Positions 28,866-38,585 of a stretch of DNA of 64,000 bases are shown piece after piece; position 1 is the first letter of the stretch; the number at the start of each line of letters is the position of its first letter. Source of the DNA: Aurantimonas sp. Leaf443. Its GTDB lineage: Bacteria; Pseudomonadota; Alphaproteobacteria; Rhizobiales; Rhizobiaceae. The notes under the pieces were generated by a model. The model saw only the letters and a list, made by a program, of their open reading frames with translations, made no database searches and had not been told where the DNA came from. The position numbers were made by a program, and so were the translations under genes. The stretch spans positions 459,745-523,744 of the forward strand of contig NZ_LMRD01000001.1 in the NCBI RefSeq assembly GCF_001425575.1. The letters are read 5' to 3'.

Positions 28866-31169
28866 ATGACCGTGATGACTCCGAAATTCGGCCTTGGCGC
28901 ATCCGTCCTCCGCAAGGAGGACGACGCCTTCATCCGGGGCGCCGGCCGCTACACCGACGACGAGACGCGTCCGGGCCTGCTGCACGGCGTCGTCCTGCGC
29001 TCGCCCCATGCCAATGCGAGCTTCACCATCGCCGATCTGGAAGCCGCGCGCGCCGCACCCGGCGTGCGCCTGATCCTCACCCATGCCGACGTCGCCGATC
29101 TCGGCAACCTGCCCTGCGGCGCCCTCGTGGGTCTTGCCGACGGCTCGCGCTTCACGCCGCAGAACACGCCCGTCCTGTGCCGCGACCACGTGCGCCATGT
29201 CGGCGACGCGCTCGCCTTCGTGGTCGCCGAGACCGCCGTGCAGGCGCGCGATGCCGCCGAACTCGTCGAGGTCGACTACACGCCGCTCCCCGTCGTCGCC
29301 GACATCGCCGCCGCGATGGGCGACGCGGCGACCGTCTGGTCCGATCGCGGCACCAATCTCGCCGGCACGATGCACGAGGGCGACAAGGCCCGCACCGACG
29401 AGGCGTTCGCCGCCGCCGCAAGCACCGCCTCGATCCGGCTCGTCCAGAACCGTCTCGTCTGCAACTACATGGAGGTCCGCTCCTCCCTCGGCGAGTTCCT
29501 GCCCGACGAGGACCGCTACGTCCTGACCACGGGCAGCCAGGGCGTCCACGGCCTGCAGAAGATGCTCGCCGGCGACGTGATGAAGATCGACAAGTCGAAG
29601 CTGCGCGTCGTCACGCGCGACGTCGGCGGCGGCTTCGGCACCAAGGCCTTCCTCTATCGCGAGCACGCGCTCGTCCTCGTCGCCGCCAAGCGCCTCGGCG
29701 CGCCCGTGAAATGGACCGCCGACCGCTCGGATCATTTCGTCTCCGACACCCATGGCCGCGACAATCTCGTCTCGGCGCAGATGGCGATGGACGAGGCGGG
29801 CCGCTTCACGGCGCTGAGGATCGACCTCCACGCCAATCTCGGCGCCTATTCCTCGCAATACGGGCCGATGATCCCCTGGTTCGGCATGTCCATGGCGACC
29901 GGCCTCTACGACATCCAGGCCATCGACGTGACCTGCGCGCTCTACTTCACCAACACCGTGCCGGTGGACGCCTATCGCGGCGCCGGGCGCCCGGAGGCGG
30001 CCTATCTCATCGAGCGCCTCGTCGACGAATGCGCGCGCGTGACCGGCCAGTCGCGGGAGGCGATCCGCAAGCTGAACTTCATCAAGCCCGCTCAGCTGCC
30101 CTACCGCACGCCGCTCGGCCGGCTCTACGACACCGGCGAGTTCGAGGGGCACCTCAACGAGGCGCTGCGCCGCTCCGAATGGGCCGGCTTCGAGGCGCGC
30201 CGCGAGGCCGCCCGGGCCGAGGGCAAGCTGCGCGGCATCGGCCTTGCGACCTATGTCGAGGCCTGCGCCTTCCCGGGCTCCGAGCCCGCCTATGTCGAGC
30301 TCATGCCGTCCGGGCGCATCGAACTGAAGATCGGCACCCAGTCCAACGGGCAGGGCCACGCCACGGCCTATGCCCAGTTCGTCGCCGAGGCGCTGCGCCT
30401 CGACTACGACCTCATCGACGTGCGCCAGGGCGATACGGACGACACGCCCACGGGCGGCGGCACGGGCGGCTCGCGCTCCATCCCGCTCGGCGCCGTCTCG
30501 GTGCGCCGCGCCAGCCAGACCCTGGCCGAGAAGGTGAAGAAGCTCGCCGCCGAGGAACTGGAGGCGGCCGTCGGCGACATCGAGCTCGAGGACGGCTCGG
30601 CCCGCATCGTCGGCACCGACCGCTCCATCGACTTCGCCGCCCTCGCGCGGGCCGCAAAGTCCGACGAGGACCGCAGGGCGGTCGGCGAGTTCAAGCAGGA
30701 CGAGGCGACCTATCCCAACGGCACCCATGTCTGCGAGGTCGAGATCGACGAGGACACGGGCGTCGTGGATCTCGTGCGCTACACGATCGTCGACGACTTC
30801 GGCGTCACGGTGAACCCCGTCCTCCTCGGCGGCCAGATCCATGGTGGCGTCGCGCAGGGCATCGGCCAGGCGCTGATCGAGAACGCGGTCTATGACGGCG
30901 AGGGCCAGCTGGTGACCGCCTCCTTCATGGACTACGCCATGCCGCGCGCCGGCGACTTCCCGTTCTTCGACTTCAAGACGCGCAACGTGCCCTCCACGAC
31001 CAACGCGCTCGGCATCAAGGGTGCGGGCGAGGCCGGCACGATCGGCGCCGCGCCCGCCGTGATGAACGCGGTGGCCGACGCGCTGCGCCCGGTCGGCGTC
31101 GCGCATATCGACATGCCCGCGACCCCCTTGCGGGTCTGGGAAGCGATGAACGCGGCCCGCGCCGGCTGA
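28866..31169 (+). CDS. molybdopterin-binding large subunit, xanthine dehydrogenase/CODH form-II-like
   Basis: A 767-residue molybdenum hydroxylase large subunit. ATG 28866 gives the family start MTPKFGLGASVLRKEDDAF. Blocks seen: GAGRYTDD, RDVGGGFGTK, the active-site loop AYRGAGRPEAAY near 369, and the catalytic glutamate near residue 722 in GIKGAGEAGTIG. AYRGAGR, rather than AYXCSFR, places it with form-II CO-dehydrogenase-like enzymes, whose substrates are mostly unknown. The FAD and [2Fe-2S] subunits normally encoded beside it are absent on both sides, so its electron-transfer partners must be elsewhere. Confidence 0.85.
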   Translation: MTVMTPKFGLGASVLRKEDDAFIRGAGRYTDDETRPGLLHGVVLRSPHANASFTIADLEAARAAPGVRLILTHADVADLGNLPCGALVGLADGSRFTPQNTPVLCRDHVRHVGDALAFVVAETAVQARDAAELVEVDYTPLPVVADIAAAMGDAATVWSDRGTNLAGTMHEGDKARTDEAFAAAASTASIRLVQNRLVCNYMEVRSSLGEFLPDEDRYVLTTGSQGVHGLQKMLAGDVMKIDKSKLRVVTRDVGGGFGTKAFLYREHALVLVAAKRLGAPVKWTADRSDHFVSDTHGRDNLVSAQMAMDEAGRFTALRIDLHANLGAYSSQYGPMIPWFGMSMATGLYDIQAIDVTCALYFTNTVPVDAYRGAGRPEAAYLIERLVDECARVTGQSREAIRKLNFIKPAQLPYRTPLGRLYDTGEFEGHLNEALRRSEWAGFEARREAARAEGKLRGIGLATYVEACAFPGSEPAYVELMPSGRIELKIGTQSNGQGHATAYAQFVAEALRLDYDLIDVRQGDTDDTPTGGGTGGSRSIPLGAVSVRRASQTLAEKVKKLAAEELEAAVGDIELEDGSARIVGTDRSIDFAALARAAKSDEDRRAVGEFKQDEATYPNGTHVCEVEIDEDTGVVDLVRYTIVDDFGVTVNPVLLGGQIHGGVAQGIGQALIENAVYDGEGQLVTASFMDYAMPRAGDFPFFDFKTRNVPSTTNALGIKGAGEAGTIGAAPAVMNAVADALRPVGVAHIDMPATPLRVWEAMNAARAG

Positions 31170-31367
31170 TCTCTCGCGGCGCCCGCGCGGGCGCCCGATC
31201 GCGGGACGGGCCGGGTCCGGCCCGCCCATTCCGGTGGCCGTCCGGTCGCCGGTCTTCTGACAAGAGCCTTCAGGCGAAGGGCGCCGCGTCCGGCAGGGCG
31301 CGCCGCCCCGCGCATCGGGGCCCGGGACCTTCGCCGGCGGCGAGCGGCAAGGGCAGGGACGGACAGT

Positions 31368-32318
31368 ATGACGGAGCGGGCCAGCGCCCAGCCGGGCAAT
31401 CCCATGTTCGGCATCGCACTGAAATGCATATCGGTCGTCGTCTTCGTCGGCATGCAGGTCTCGATCAAGGCGGGCGGGGAGGGGCTGCCGGCCGGGCAGA
31501 TCGTCTTCTTCCGCTCCTTCTTCGCGCTCGTGCCGGTGGTCGCCTATCTCCTCTGGCTCGGCGAGCTCAGCACCGCGCTGCAGACGAACGACCTCACCGG
31601 CCATTTCGTGCGCGGCGCCGTCGGCGTCGTCTCCATGGCCTGCGGCTTCTTCGCGCTGACGCGCCTGCCCTATCCCGAATGGATCACCATCTCCTACGGC
31701 GCGCCGCTCCTCACGGTCGTCTTCGCGGCGATCTTCCTGAAGGAGGTGATACGGGCCTATCGCTGGACGGCGGTGGCGATCGGCCTGTTCGGCATCGTCG
31801 TCGTCTCCGCGCCGAACTTCACGCTGGCCGCCGAGGGCCTCGGCGAGGGGCAGGCGATCGGCATCGCCGCCTCGATGATGTCGGCGGTCGTGGCGGCCAT
31901 CGCGATGATCCAGATCCGTCGCCTCGTGCGCACCGAGAAGACGACGACGATCGTCCTCTATTTCTCGCTCACCTGCTCGGCCATCGCGCTCCTCTCGGTC
32001 TTCCTCGGCTGGCAGCCGCTCGATGCGCGCCAGGCCTCGTTCCTCGTCCTGTCCGGCCTGTGCGGCGGCGTGGGGCAATTGCTCCTCACCGCCTGCTACC
32101 GCTATGCCGACACCTCGACCATCGCGCCCTTCGAATACACGTCCATGCTGTTCGCCATCGGCATCGGCTATTTCGTCTTCGGCGAGGCGGCGAGCCTCAC
32201 GACGCTCGCGGGCGCGGCGATCGTCATCTCCGCCGGCATCTTCATCATCTGGCGCGAGCACCGGCTCGGGATCGAGCGGCGCAAGGCGCGGCGGGTGTCG
32301 ACGCCCGCCGGCGGGTGA
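31368..32318 (+). CDS. DMT superfamily permease (EamA family)
   Basis: A 316-residue inner-membrane protein with about ten hydrophobic segments in two EamA halves (~15-145 and ~160-300). Typical features are SIKAGGEGLPAGQIVFFRS in the first half, the FFALTRLPYPEWITISYGAPL repeat block, and FEYTSMLFAIGIGYFVFGE in the second. A basic tail follows. The transported metabolite cannot be read from the sequence. It follows the molybdenum hydroxylase by 198 bases on the same strand, and a functional link is only possible. Confidence 0.82.
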   Translation: MTERASAQPGNPMFGIALKCISVVVFVGMQVSIKAGGEGLPAGQIVFFRSFFALVPVVAYLLWLGELSTALQTNDLTGHFVRGAVGVVSMACGFFALTRLPYPEWITISYGAPLLTVVFAAIFLKEVIRAYRWTAVAIGLFGIVVVSAPNFTLAAEGLGEGQAIGIAASMMSAVVAAIAMIQIRRLVRTEKTTTIVLYFSLTCSAIALLSVFLGWQPLDARQASFLVLSGLCGGVGQLLLTACYRYADTSTIAPFEYTSMLFAIGIGYFVFGEAASLTTLAGAAIVISAGIFIIWREHRLGIERRKARRVSTPAGG

Positions 32319-32439
32319 GGCCGCCTGCGGCGCGCCGCCGCGCCGCGCCTGTCATGGGCCTGTGATCTTCTCCCGATAGGCGGACCCCCGAAGGCGCCCG
32401 GTTTGGAACGCCTCCAGATTTGACGACGGGGATCCGACG

Positions 32440-34467
32440 ATGAACGACCATATCAGCGCACGCGCGGCGTTCCGCACGAGTCAGCTCGAGGAGTTCGAGG
32501 GCGAAGGCCTGAACCCGACCGACAACCGGACGATGGGCGAGATCATCGCGGCGCGCTTCTCGCGCCGCTCCTTCCTGCGCGGGGCGCTCGCCGCCACCGC
32601 CATCGCCGCCACCGTGAGCCCGATCGCGCTCATCTCCGCCGAGAACGCCCGCGCCGCCGAAGGCGCCTCGCGCTTCTCCTTCAAGGAGGTCGAGGCCGGC
32701 GTCGACGAGAACCACCACGTCGCCGAGGGCTACGACGCCGACATCCTCCTGCGCTGGGGCGACGCGCTCTTCCCCGACAGCCCGGCCTTCGACCCGGCCA
32801 ACCAGACCCCCGAAGCGCAGGCGCGCCAGTTCGGCTACAACAACGACTATGTCGGCTTTATCCCGATCGAGGGCTCGAGCGAGCACGGCTATCTCGTGGT
32901 CAATCACGAGTACACGAACGAGCACCTGATGTTCCCGGGGATCGTCAAGGTGGTCGAGAAGGCCGACGACAAGAATCCCGGCAAGATGAAGACCGAACTC
33001 GTCGTCGCCGATGCCGACCGGAAGCGGGTCGATATCGAGATGGCCGCCCATGGCGGGACGATCGTCGAGATCCGCAAGGTGGACGGCAAGTGGCAGGTCG
33101 TGCGCGAGGGCGCCAAGAACCGCCGCATCACCGCCGCCACCGAGATGCAGCTCACCGGCCCGGCCGCGGGCGACGCCCGCCTCCAGACGGCGGCCGACGC
33201 CACCGGCCGCAAGGTCTTCGGCACGATCAACAACTGCGCCGGCGGCGTCACGCCCTGGGGCACCTACATCATGGCCGAGGAGAACATCCACGGCTATTTC
33301 GTCGGCGAGCTGCCCGAGGGCCATCGCGAGGCCGACAACTACAAGCGCCTCGGCCTGCCCGAGGGCACCTATGCCTGGGGCAAGTTCCACGAGCGCTTCG
33401 ACGTCTCCAAGGAGCCGAACGAGGCCAACCGCTTCGGCTGGGTCGTCGAGGTCGACGTCGAGGATCCGAACTCGATCCCGAAGAAGCGCACCGCGCTCGG
33501 CCGCTTCAAGCACGAGGGCGCCGACAACGTCGTCTCCAAGGACGGCCGCGTCGTCTTCTATCTCGGCGACGACGAGCGCTTCGACTACGTCTACAAGTTC
33601 GTCACCGCCGGCAAGTTCGATCCCGCCAACCGCGCGGCCAACATGGATCTCCTCGACGAGGGCACGCTCTACACGGCCAAGTTCGAGGAGGACGGCACGA
33701 TCGAATGGCTGCCGCTCACCTTCGGCACCGGCAAGCTGACGGCCGAGAACGGCTTCTCCAGCCAGGCCGACGTCCTCATCGAGACGCGCCGCGCCGCCGA
33801 CCTCCTGGGCGCCACGCCCATGGACCGGCCGGAGGATATCGGCCCCGACGCCGCCAACGGGCGCGTCTACGTGATGCTCACCAACAATTCCAAGCGCAAG
33901 GACGACGGCGTGAACGCCGCCAATCCGCGCGCGAAGAACGCCTTCGGCCACATCATCGAGATCGCCGAGGACGGCGGCGACTTCGCCGCCACCAAGGGCC
34001 GCTGGGAGATCCTCCTGAAATGCGGCGACCCGGCCGTCGCCGATGTCGGCGCCACCTTCTCGACGGAGACGACCAAGAACGGCTGGTTCGGCATGCCCGA
34101 CAACTGCGCCATCGACACCGAGGGGCGCCTCTGGGTCTCCACCGACGGCAATTCGCCGAAGGCGACGGGCCGGACCGACGGTCTCTTCGCCGTCGACACC
34201 GAGGGCGCCGCGCGCGGCACGTCGAAGCTCTTCTTCCGCGTGCCGGTCGGCGCCGAGATGTGCGGGCCGCTGCTCCTGCCGGACATGCAGACGGCCTTCG
34301 TCGCCGTGCAGCATCCGGGCGACGGCGGCGAGGACTGGGAAGGCTTCGGCCGCCTCTCCTACTACGAGGACCTCTCCACCCGCTGGCCGGACTTCAAGCC
34401 GGACATGCCGGTGCGCCCCTCCGTCCTCGCCGTCACCCGGCAGGGCGGCGGCAAGATCGGCGTCTGA
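32440..34467 (+). CDS. PhoX-family protein (DUF839), Tat-exported
   Basis: A 675-residue protein. The Tat signal is SRRSFLRG at 41-48, followed by a weakly hydrophobic stretch and a likely cleavage site after ARA (70-72). It is preceded by an unusual ~40-residue N-terminal extension, common in this family. The mature part has the DUF839/PhoX pattern: YLVVNHEYTNEHLMFPG, TPWGTYIMAEENIHGYF, VVFYLGDDERFDYVYKFV and MPDNCAIDTEGRLWVSTDGN. PhoX enzymes are calcium- and iron-dependent alkaline phosphatases of the periplasm; whether this member releases phosphate is inferred from the family. A hairpin follows the stop. Confidence 0.85.
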   Translation: MNDHISARAAFRTSQLEEFEGEGLNPTDNRTMGEIIAARFSRRSFLRGALAATAIAATVSPIALISAENARAAEGASRFSFKEVEAGVDENHHVAEGYDADILLRWGDALFPDSPAFDPANQTPEAQARQFGYNNDYVGFIPIEGSSEHGYLVVNHEYTNEHLMFPGIVKVVEKADDKNPGKMKTELVVADADRKRVDIEMAAHGGTIVEIRKVDGKWQVVREGAKNRRITAATEMQLTGPAAGDARLQTAADATGRKVFGTINNCAGGVTPWGTYIMAEENIHGYFVGELPEGHREADNYKRLGLPEGTYAWGKFHERFDVSKEPNEANRFGWVVEVDVEDPNSIPKKRTALGRFKHEGADNVVSKDGRVVFYLGDDERFDYVYKFVTAGKFDPANRAANMDLLDEGTLYTAKFEEDGTIEWLPLTFGTGKLTAENGFSSQADVLIETRRAADLLGATPMDRPEDIGPDAANGRVYVMLTNNSKRKDDGVNAANPRAKNAFGHIIEIAEDGGDFAATKGRWEILLKCGDPAVADVGATFSTETTKNGWFGMPDNCAIDTEGRLWVSTDGNSPKATGRTDGLFAVDTEGAARGTSKLFFRVPVGAEMCGPLLLPDMQTAFVAVQHPGDGGEDWEGFGRLSYYEDLSTRWPDFKPDMPVRPSVLAVTRQGGGKIGV

Positions 34468-34494
34468 GCCCTTCACTCTCTGAGATCGCATGTC

Positions 34495-34520
34495 GCGGCG
34501 TCCGGATCTCCGGGCGCCGC
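34495..34520. terminator. bidirectional terminator between phoX-like and cation transporter genes
   Basis: An 11-bp stem (GCGGCGTCCGG / CCGGGCGCCGC, one G-T pair) with loop ATCT lies between two convergent genes, 27 bases after the PhoX-like stop and 8 bases before the 3' end of the transporter gene. T-runs are weak on both sides. Confidence 0.55.
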
Positions 34521-34528
34521 TTCGCGTT

Positions 34529-35434
34529 TCAGCTGGCCCAGGCGCGGTCGCCGGTGAAGGCGATGGTCAGCCAGCGGTCGCGCCCCGCGCCGCCGATCGC
34601 CGCCCCGACCTCCTCCCGGATCGCGTCGAGCCTCGCGACGGTGCCGATCTCGAACGTCTCGTCGACGATGAAATGGATCTCGATGACGTTCGACCGGCCG
34701 GCCTTCGCCACATAGGTCTCGAAGCCCCGGAACCGGTGGCGGGCCACCGCCGCCTCGGCCGCCGCGCGCACGGTCGCGTCGAGGGCGGGCGGGGCCACGA
34801 GCACGATGTCCTTCGCCGCCGAGACCACGGTGCGCAGCGGCACCGGGATGAGGACGAGCGCCAGGACGGCGAGGACCGCCGGATCGACATAGGGCGTCAG
34901 CCATTCGTGAACCGTGCCCTGGAGGAGGGCGGCGAGGGAGAAGGCGACGAGAAGAGCGGCCGTGATCGTGCCCGACATCGTCCAGCCGGCGACGTCGAGC
35001 CGCACGAACTGCGATCCGATCCGCCGGTTGGCCCGTCGCCCGTAGAAGGCCATGGCGAAGCAGACAAGCGCGACCAGCGCGGCGTAGAGGATGGCCCAGT
35101 CGAAGGTGAGCGGGCGCCCGCCGGCGAGGATCGTGGCGACCGCGTTGACGAAGGCGTAGGTCGACAGGAGCGTCAGCAGGGCGCCGTTGAAGGCGAGCGC
35201 CATCGGCTCGAAATGCCAGAACCCCATCTGGAAGCGCCGGCTCGTCTCGCGCGCGATGAGGCGCGTCACGAGAAGCGACAGGCCCGTCATCGCCGCGTCG
35301 ACGCCCGAGAACACGCCGTCGAAGGCGATGGACAGGGAGCCGGACAGGATGCCGAAGCCGATGCCCGCCGCACCGACCAGGAGCGTCACCGCGATGGAGC
35401 GTTTGAGGAGCGTGTCTTCGGAGATCGGCGTCAT
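34529..35434 (-). CDS. cation diffusion facilitator family transporter
   Basis: A 301-residue CDF efflux protein from ATG at 35434; a longer in-frame reading upstream is not family-like. About six membrane segments are followed by a cytosolic ferredoxin-like domain (~200-295; EIHFIVDETFEIGTVARLD). The FDGVFSGVDAAMTGLSLL region in segment 2 is where CDF proteins carry the first metal ligands. Ligands in segment 5 read RLDVAGWTMSG, with only one Asp of the usual pair visible, so the metal cannot be predicted. Members export zinc, manganese, iron or cobalt in exchange for protons. Confidence 0.8.
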   Translation of the reverse strand: MTPISEDTLLKRSIAVTLLVGAAGIGFGILSGSLSIAFDGVFSGVDAAMTGLSLLVTRLIARETSRRFQMGFWHFEPMALAFNGALLTLLSTYAFVNAVATILAGGRPLTFDWAILYAALVALVCFAMAFYGRRANRRIGSQFVRLDVAGWTMSGTITAALLVAFSLAALLQGTVHEWLTPYVDPAVLAVLALVLIPVPLRTVVSAAKDIVLVAPPALDATVRAAAEAAVARHRFRGFETYVAKAGRSNVIEIHFIVDETFEIGTVARLDAIREEVGAAIGGAGRDRWLTIAFTGDRAWAS

Positions 35435-35589
35435 GCCGCTCGAACTGGCGAAGCCGCGCCGATCGGCAAGCCTTGTCCCGCCGGAACTCGCGCCCGCGAC
35501 CCGCGACGAGATTTTCTTTGCCCAACATCTTGGCGACGGTGCGGAGGGAGGCAGTTTCAACCGGGGATCGTCAAGGGGAGGGGAGCGGC

Positions 35590-37011
35590 ATGGAGAACGC
35601 GCCGAGAATCTGGTCGCATGTCGAAGCCCGCCGCGACGCTCTGGAGGCGATGAGCGATGCGGTCTGGGCCGTTCCCGAAACCTGCTATCGCGAGATCCGC
35701 TCGGCCGCGCTTCATGCCGGGATGCTGTCCGATCTCGGTTTCCGGCTGAGCGAAGGCGTCGCCGGAATCCCGACCGCGATGGTCGGAGAGGCGGGCGAGG
35801 GCGGGCCGGTCGTCGCCATTCTCGGCGAGTTCGACGCGCTGCCCGGGCTCAGCCAGGAGGCCGGGATCGCCGAGCCGCGCCCCGTGGAGGCCGGCGGCAA
35901 CGGCCATGGCTGCGGCCACAACCTGCTGGGCGCCGGCGCGCTCCTGGCGGCCGCCGCCGTGAAGGACTGGCTCGCCGAGACCGGCACGCCCGGGCGCGTG
36001 CGCTATTACGGCTGTCCGGCCGAGGAGGGCGGCGGCGCCAAGGCCTTCATGGTCAAGGCCGGACTCTTCGACGATGTCGACATCGCCCTCTCCTGGCATC
36101 CCGAATCGATCTGCGACGTGATGGGCGGCGGCTCGCTCGCCAATACGCGCATCGACTTCGCCTTCCACGGGCGCGCCGCCCACGCCGCCGCCGCGCCCCA
36201 TCTCGGTCGCTCGGCGCTCGACGCGGTGGAGCTGACGAATGTCGGCGTGAACTATCTGCGCGAGCACATGCCGCCGGACGCGCGCGTCCATTACGCCATG
36301 ATCGACGGCGGCGGCATCGCGCCCAACGTGGTGCAGCCCTATGCGAAGGTGCGCTATTCGGTCCGCGCCTCGACGCTTGCCGGCATGACGGCGCTGCTCG
36401 CGCGCGTCGTCAGGGTCGCCGAGGGCGCGGCGATGATGACGGAGACGCGCGTCGAGCCGCAGGTCCTGTCGGCCGTCTCCAATCTCGTCGCCAACGCGCC
36501 CCTGATGGAGGCGATGCGCGCCGAGCTCGGGCGTCTCGGGCCGGTCGAGTTCGACGCGGCCGACCGCGCCTTCGCCGCCGCCATCCGCGAGACGCTGACC
36601 GAGGACGACCGCCGCGACGCCTATGCCCGGTTCGGCATCGAGATGCTGGACGAGCGCCCGCTCTGCGACTTCCTCGTGCCCGCCGACGTGCCCAAGCCCG
36701 CGCTGGTCGGCTCCACCGACGTCGCCGATGTCAGCTGGGTCGTGCCGCTCGTCCAGCTCTGGGGCGCCACGGCCGCCATCGGCACGCCGCTCCATTCCTG
36801 GCAGATGGTGGCGCAGGGGCGCTCGCCCGCCGCCAGGAAGGGCATGGTCCATGCCGCCAAGGTCATGGCGGCCACCGCCGTGGAGGCGATCTCCAGCCCC
36901 GACCTCGTCGCCCGCGCCAAGGCCGATCTCGCCCGCCGCGTCGGCCCCGAGGGCTATGCCAGCCCGCTGCCGGACGGCACCGAGCCGCCGATCGCCGTCA
37001 TGGCCGCCTGA
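35590..37011 (+). CDS. M20-family amidohydrolase, AbgB-like
   Basis: A 473-residue metallopeptidase from ATG 35590, preceded by AGGGGAGGGG. The metal-binding M20 residues are in place: GNGHGCGHNLLG, EFDALPG, CPAEEGGGAK, LSWHPES and TPLHSWQ. The length and the HSWQ ending resemble AbgB, one subunit of aminobenzoyl-glutamate hydrolase. An AbgT-type transporter gene follows after 38 bases, so the pair may import and split p-aminobenzoyl-glutamate, a folate breakdown product, or a similar acyl amino acid. The partner subunit AbgA is not in the window. Confidence 0.82.
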   Translation: MENAPRIWSHVEARRDALEAMSDAVWAVPETCYREIRSAALHAGMLSDLGFRLSEGVAGIPTAMVGEAGEGGPVVAILGEFDALPGLSQEAGIAEPRPVEAGGNGHGCGHNLLGAGALLAAAAVKDWLAETGTPGRVRYYGCPAEEGGGAKAFMVKAGLFDDVDIALSWHPESICDVMGGGSLANTRIDFAFHGRAAHAAAAPHLGRSALDAVELTNVGVNYLREHMPPDARVHYAMIDGGGIAPNVVQPYAKVRYSVRASTLAGMTALLARVVRVAEGAAMMTETRVEPQVLSAVSNLVANAPLMEAMRAELGRLGPVEFDAADRAFAAAIRETLTEDDRRDAYARFGIEMLDERPLCDFLVPADVPKPALVGSTDVADVSWVVPLVQLWGATAAIGTPLHSWQMVAQGRSPAARKGMVHAAKVMAATAVEAISSPDLVARAKADLARRVGPEGYASPLPDGTEPPIAVMAA

Positions 37012-37049
37012 CCCCGCCGCACGCCCGCAACCCGCAGGAGGAGAGGCCC

Positions 37050-38585
37050 ATGGTGCTCGAGACGAACGCAGCCTCCTCGGGCACGCCGACGCGCTCGGAC
37101 CGGTTCTACGCGCGCGTCGAGCGCCTCGGCAACGCGCTGCCGGACCCGTTCGTCATCTTCGTGGTGCTGGCGGTCGTCGTCATCGTCCTGTCGGCGATCG
37201 TGGCCAGTTTCGGCGCCAGCGTCGCCCATCCCACGACCGGCGAGATCCTCGCCGTGCGCAGCCTCGCGAGCGGCGAGGGGCTCGTCTACATGCTGGATTC
37301 GATGATCGACAATTTCGTCGGCTTCGCTCCGCTCGGGCTCGTCCTCGCCATCATGCTCGGCATCGGCCTTGCCGAGCGCGTCGGGCTCCTCGCGGTCTGC
37401 GCCCGCCGCCTGATGGTCTCGGCACCGGCGAGGCTCGCCACGCTCACCACCTGCTTCGTCGCGATCAACATGAGCATCGCCTCGGACGCGGCGATGATCC
37501 TCCTGCCGCCGCTCGCCGCCCTCGTCTTCTCCGAGATCGGCCGCCATCCCGTCGCCGGCTTCGTGGCGGGCTTCGCCTGCGCGGGTGCGGGCTTCACCGC
37601 CAACATCCTCGTCGTGGGAACCGACGTCCTCTATGCCGGGCTCACAACGGAAGCGGCGAAGATCATCGATCCGGAGGCCAGCGTCACCCCGGTCGCCAAC
37701 TGGTATTTCAACATCGTCTCGACGCTGGTCCTCACCGTCGTCGGCGCCGTCGTCACCGACCGGGTGATCGAGCCCCGCCTCGGGCGCTGGCAGCCGTCGG
37801 GCGCCATCGAGACGATCGAGGAGGCGCCGAACGCCTCGCGGGGGCTGCGCAATGCCGGCCTCGCCAGCCTCGCCTTCCTGGCGCTGGTGCTCGCTGCGCT
37901 CTTCTGGCCCGGCTCGCCGCTGCGCAACGCGGAGGGCGGGCTCGTGCCCTCGCCGTTCCTCTCCTCCATCGTCGTCGTGATCTTCCTCTATTTCGTCACC
38001 GTGGGTCTGGCCTACGGCATCACGACGGGCGCCATCCGCTCCTCGAGCGACGTCGCGCAGAAGATGACGCAGTCGATCGCCGACCTTGCGCCCTACATCG
38101 TCCTCGTCTTCGCCGCCGCGCAGTTCATCGCCTTCTTCTCCTGGTCGCGGCTCGGCACGTGGCTCGCGATCAACGGCGCGGAGGGTCTCATCGCGATCGA
38201 CTTCACCGGCTTCGGCCTGCTTCTGGCCTATTCCTGCCTCAGCGCGCTGCTCGAGTTCCTCATCACCTCCGGTTCGGCCAAGTGGGCGCTGGAGGCGCCG
38301 GTCTTCGTGCCCTTGATGATGCAGCTCGGCTACGATCCCGGCTTCATCCAGGTGCCCTATCGCGTCGCCGATTCCTCCTTCAACATCCTCTCGCCGACCA
38401 ATCCCTATCTCTACGTCGCGCTCGGCTTCCTGAAACGCTACGTGCCGGAGGCGGGCCTCGGCACGCTGATGGCGGCGATGCTGCCCTATGCCCTGTCCTT
38501 CTTCGTCGTCTGGCAGGTGCTGGTCGCGATCTTCTATTTCCTGAACCTGCCCGTCGGACCCGGCGTCTACCCGATGGCCGGCTGA
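37050..38585 (+). CDS. abgT: AbgT-family transporter
   Basis: A 511-residue inner-membrane transporter. ATG 37050 follows a strong SD (AGGAGGAGA); the longer in-frame reading upstream is a shadow. Family features: ERLGNALPDPFVIFVVL at the start, NMSIASDAAMILLPPLAALVF, FACAGAGFTANILVVGTDVL, and near the end SGSAKWALEAPVFVPLMM and SPTNPYLYVALGF. AbgT proteins import p-aminobenzoyl-glutamate or, in some bacteria, export sulfonamides. The upstream AbgB-like hydrolase makes import the more likely role. The 3' end overlaps the convergent MFS gene by 19 bases. Confidence 0.9.
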   Translation: MVLETNAASSGTPTRSDRFYARVERLGNALPDPFVIFVVLAVVVIVLSAIVASFGASVAHPTTGEILAVRSLASGEGLVYMLDSMIDNFVGFAPLGLVLAIMLGIGLAERVGLLAVCARRLMVSAPARLATLTTCFVAINMSIASDAAMILLPPLAALVFSEIGRHPVAGFVAGFACAGAGFTANILVVGTDVLYAGLTTEAAKIIDPEASVTPVANWYFNIVSTLVLTVVGAVVTDRVIEPRLGRWQPSGAIETIEEAPNASRGLRNAGLASLAFLALVLAALFWPGSPLRNAEGGLVPSPFLSSIVVVIFLYFVTVGLAYGITTGAIRSSSDVAQKMTQSIADLAPYIVLVFAAAQFIAFFSWSRLGTWLAINGAEGLIAIDFTGFGLLLAYSCLSALLEFLITSGSAKWALEAPVFVPLMMQLGYDPGFIQVPYRVADSSFNILSPTNPYLYVALGFLKRYVPEAGLGTLMAAMLPYALSFFVVWQVLVAIFYFLNLPVGPGVYPMAG

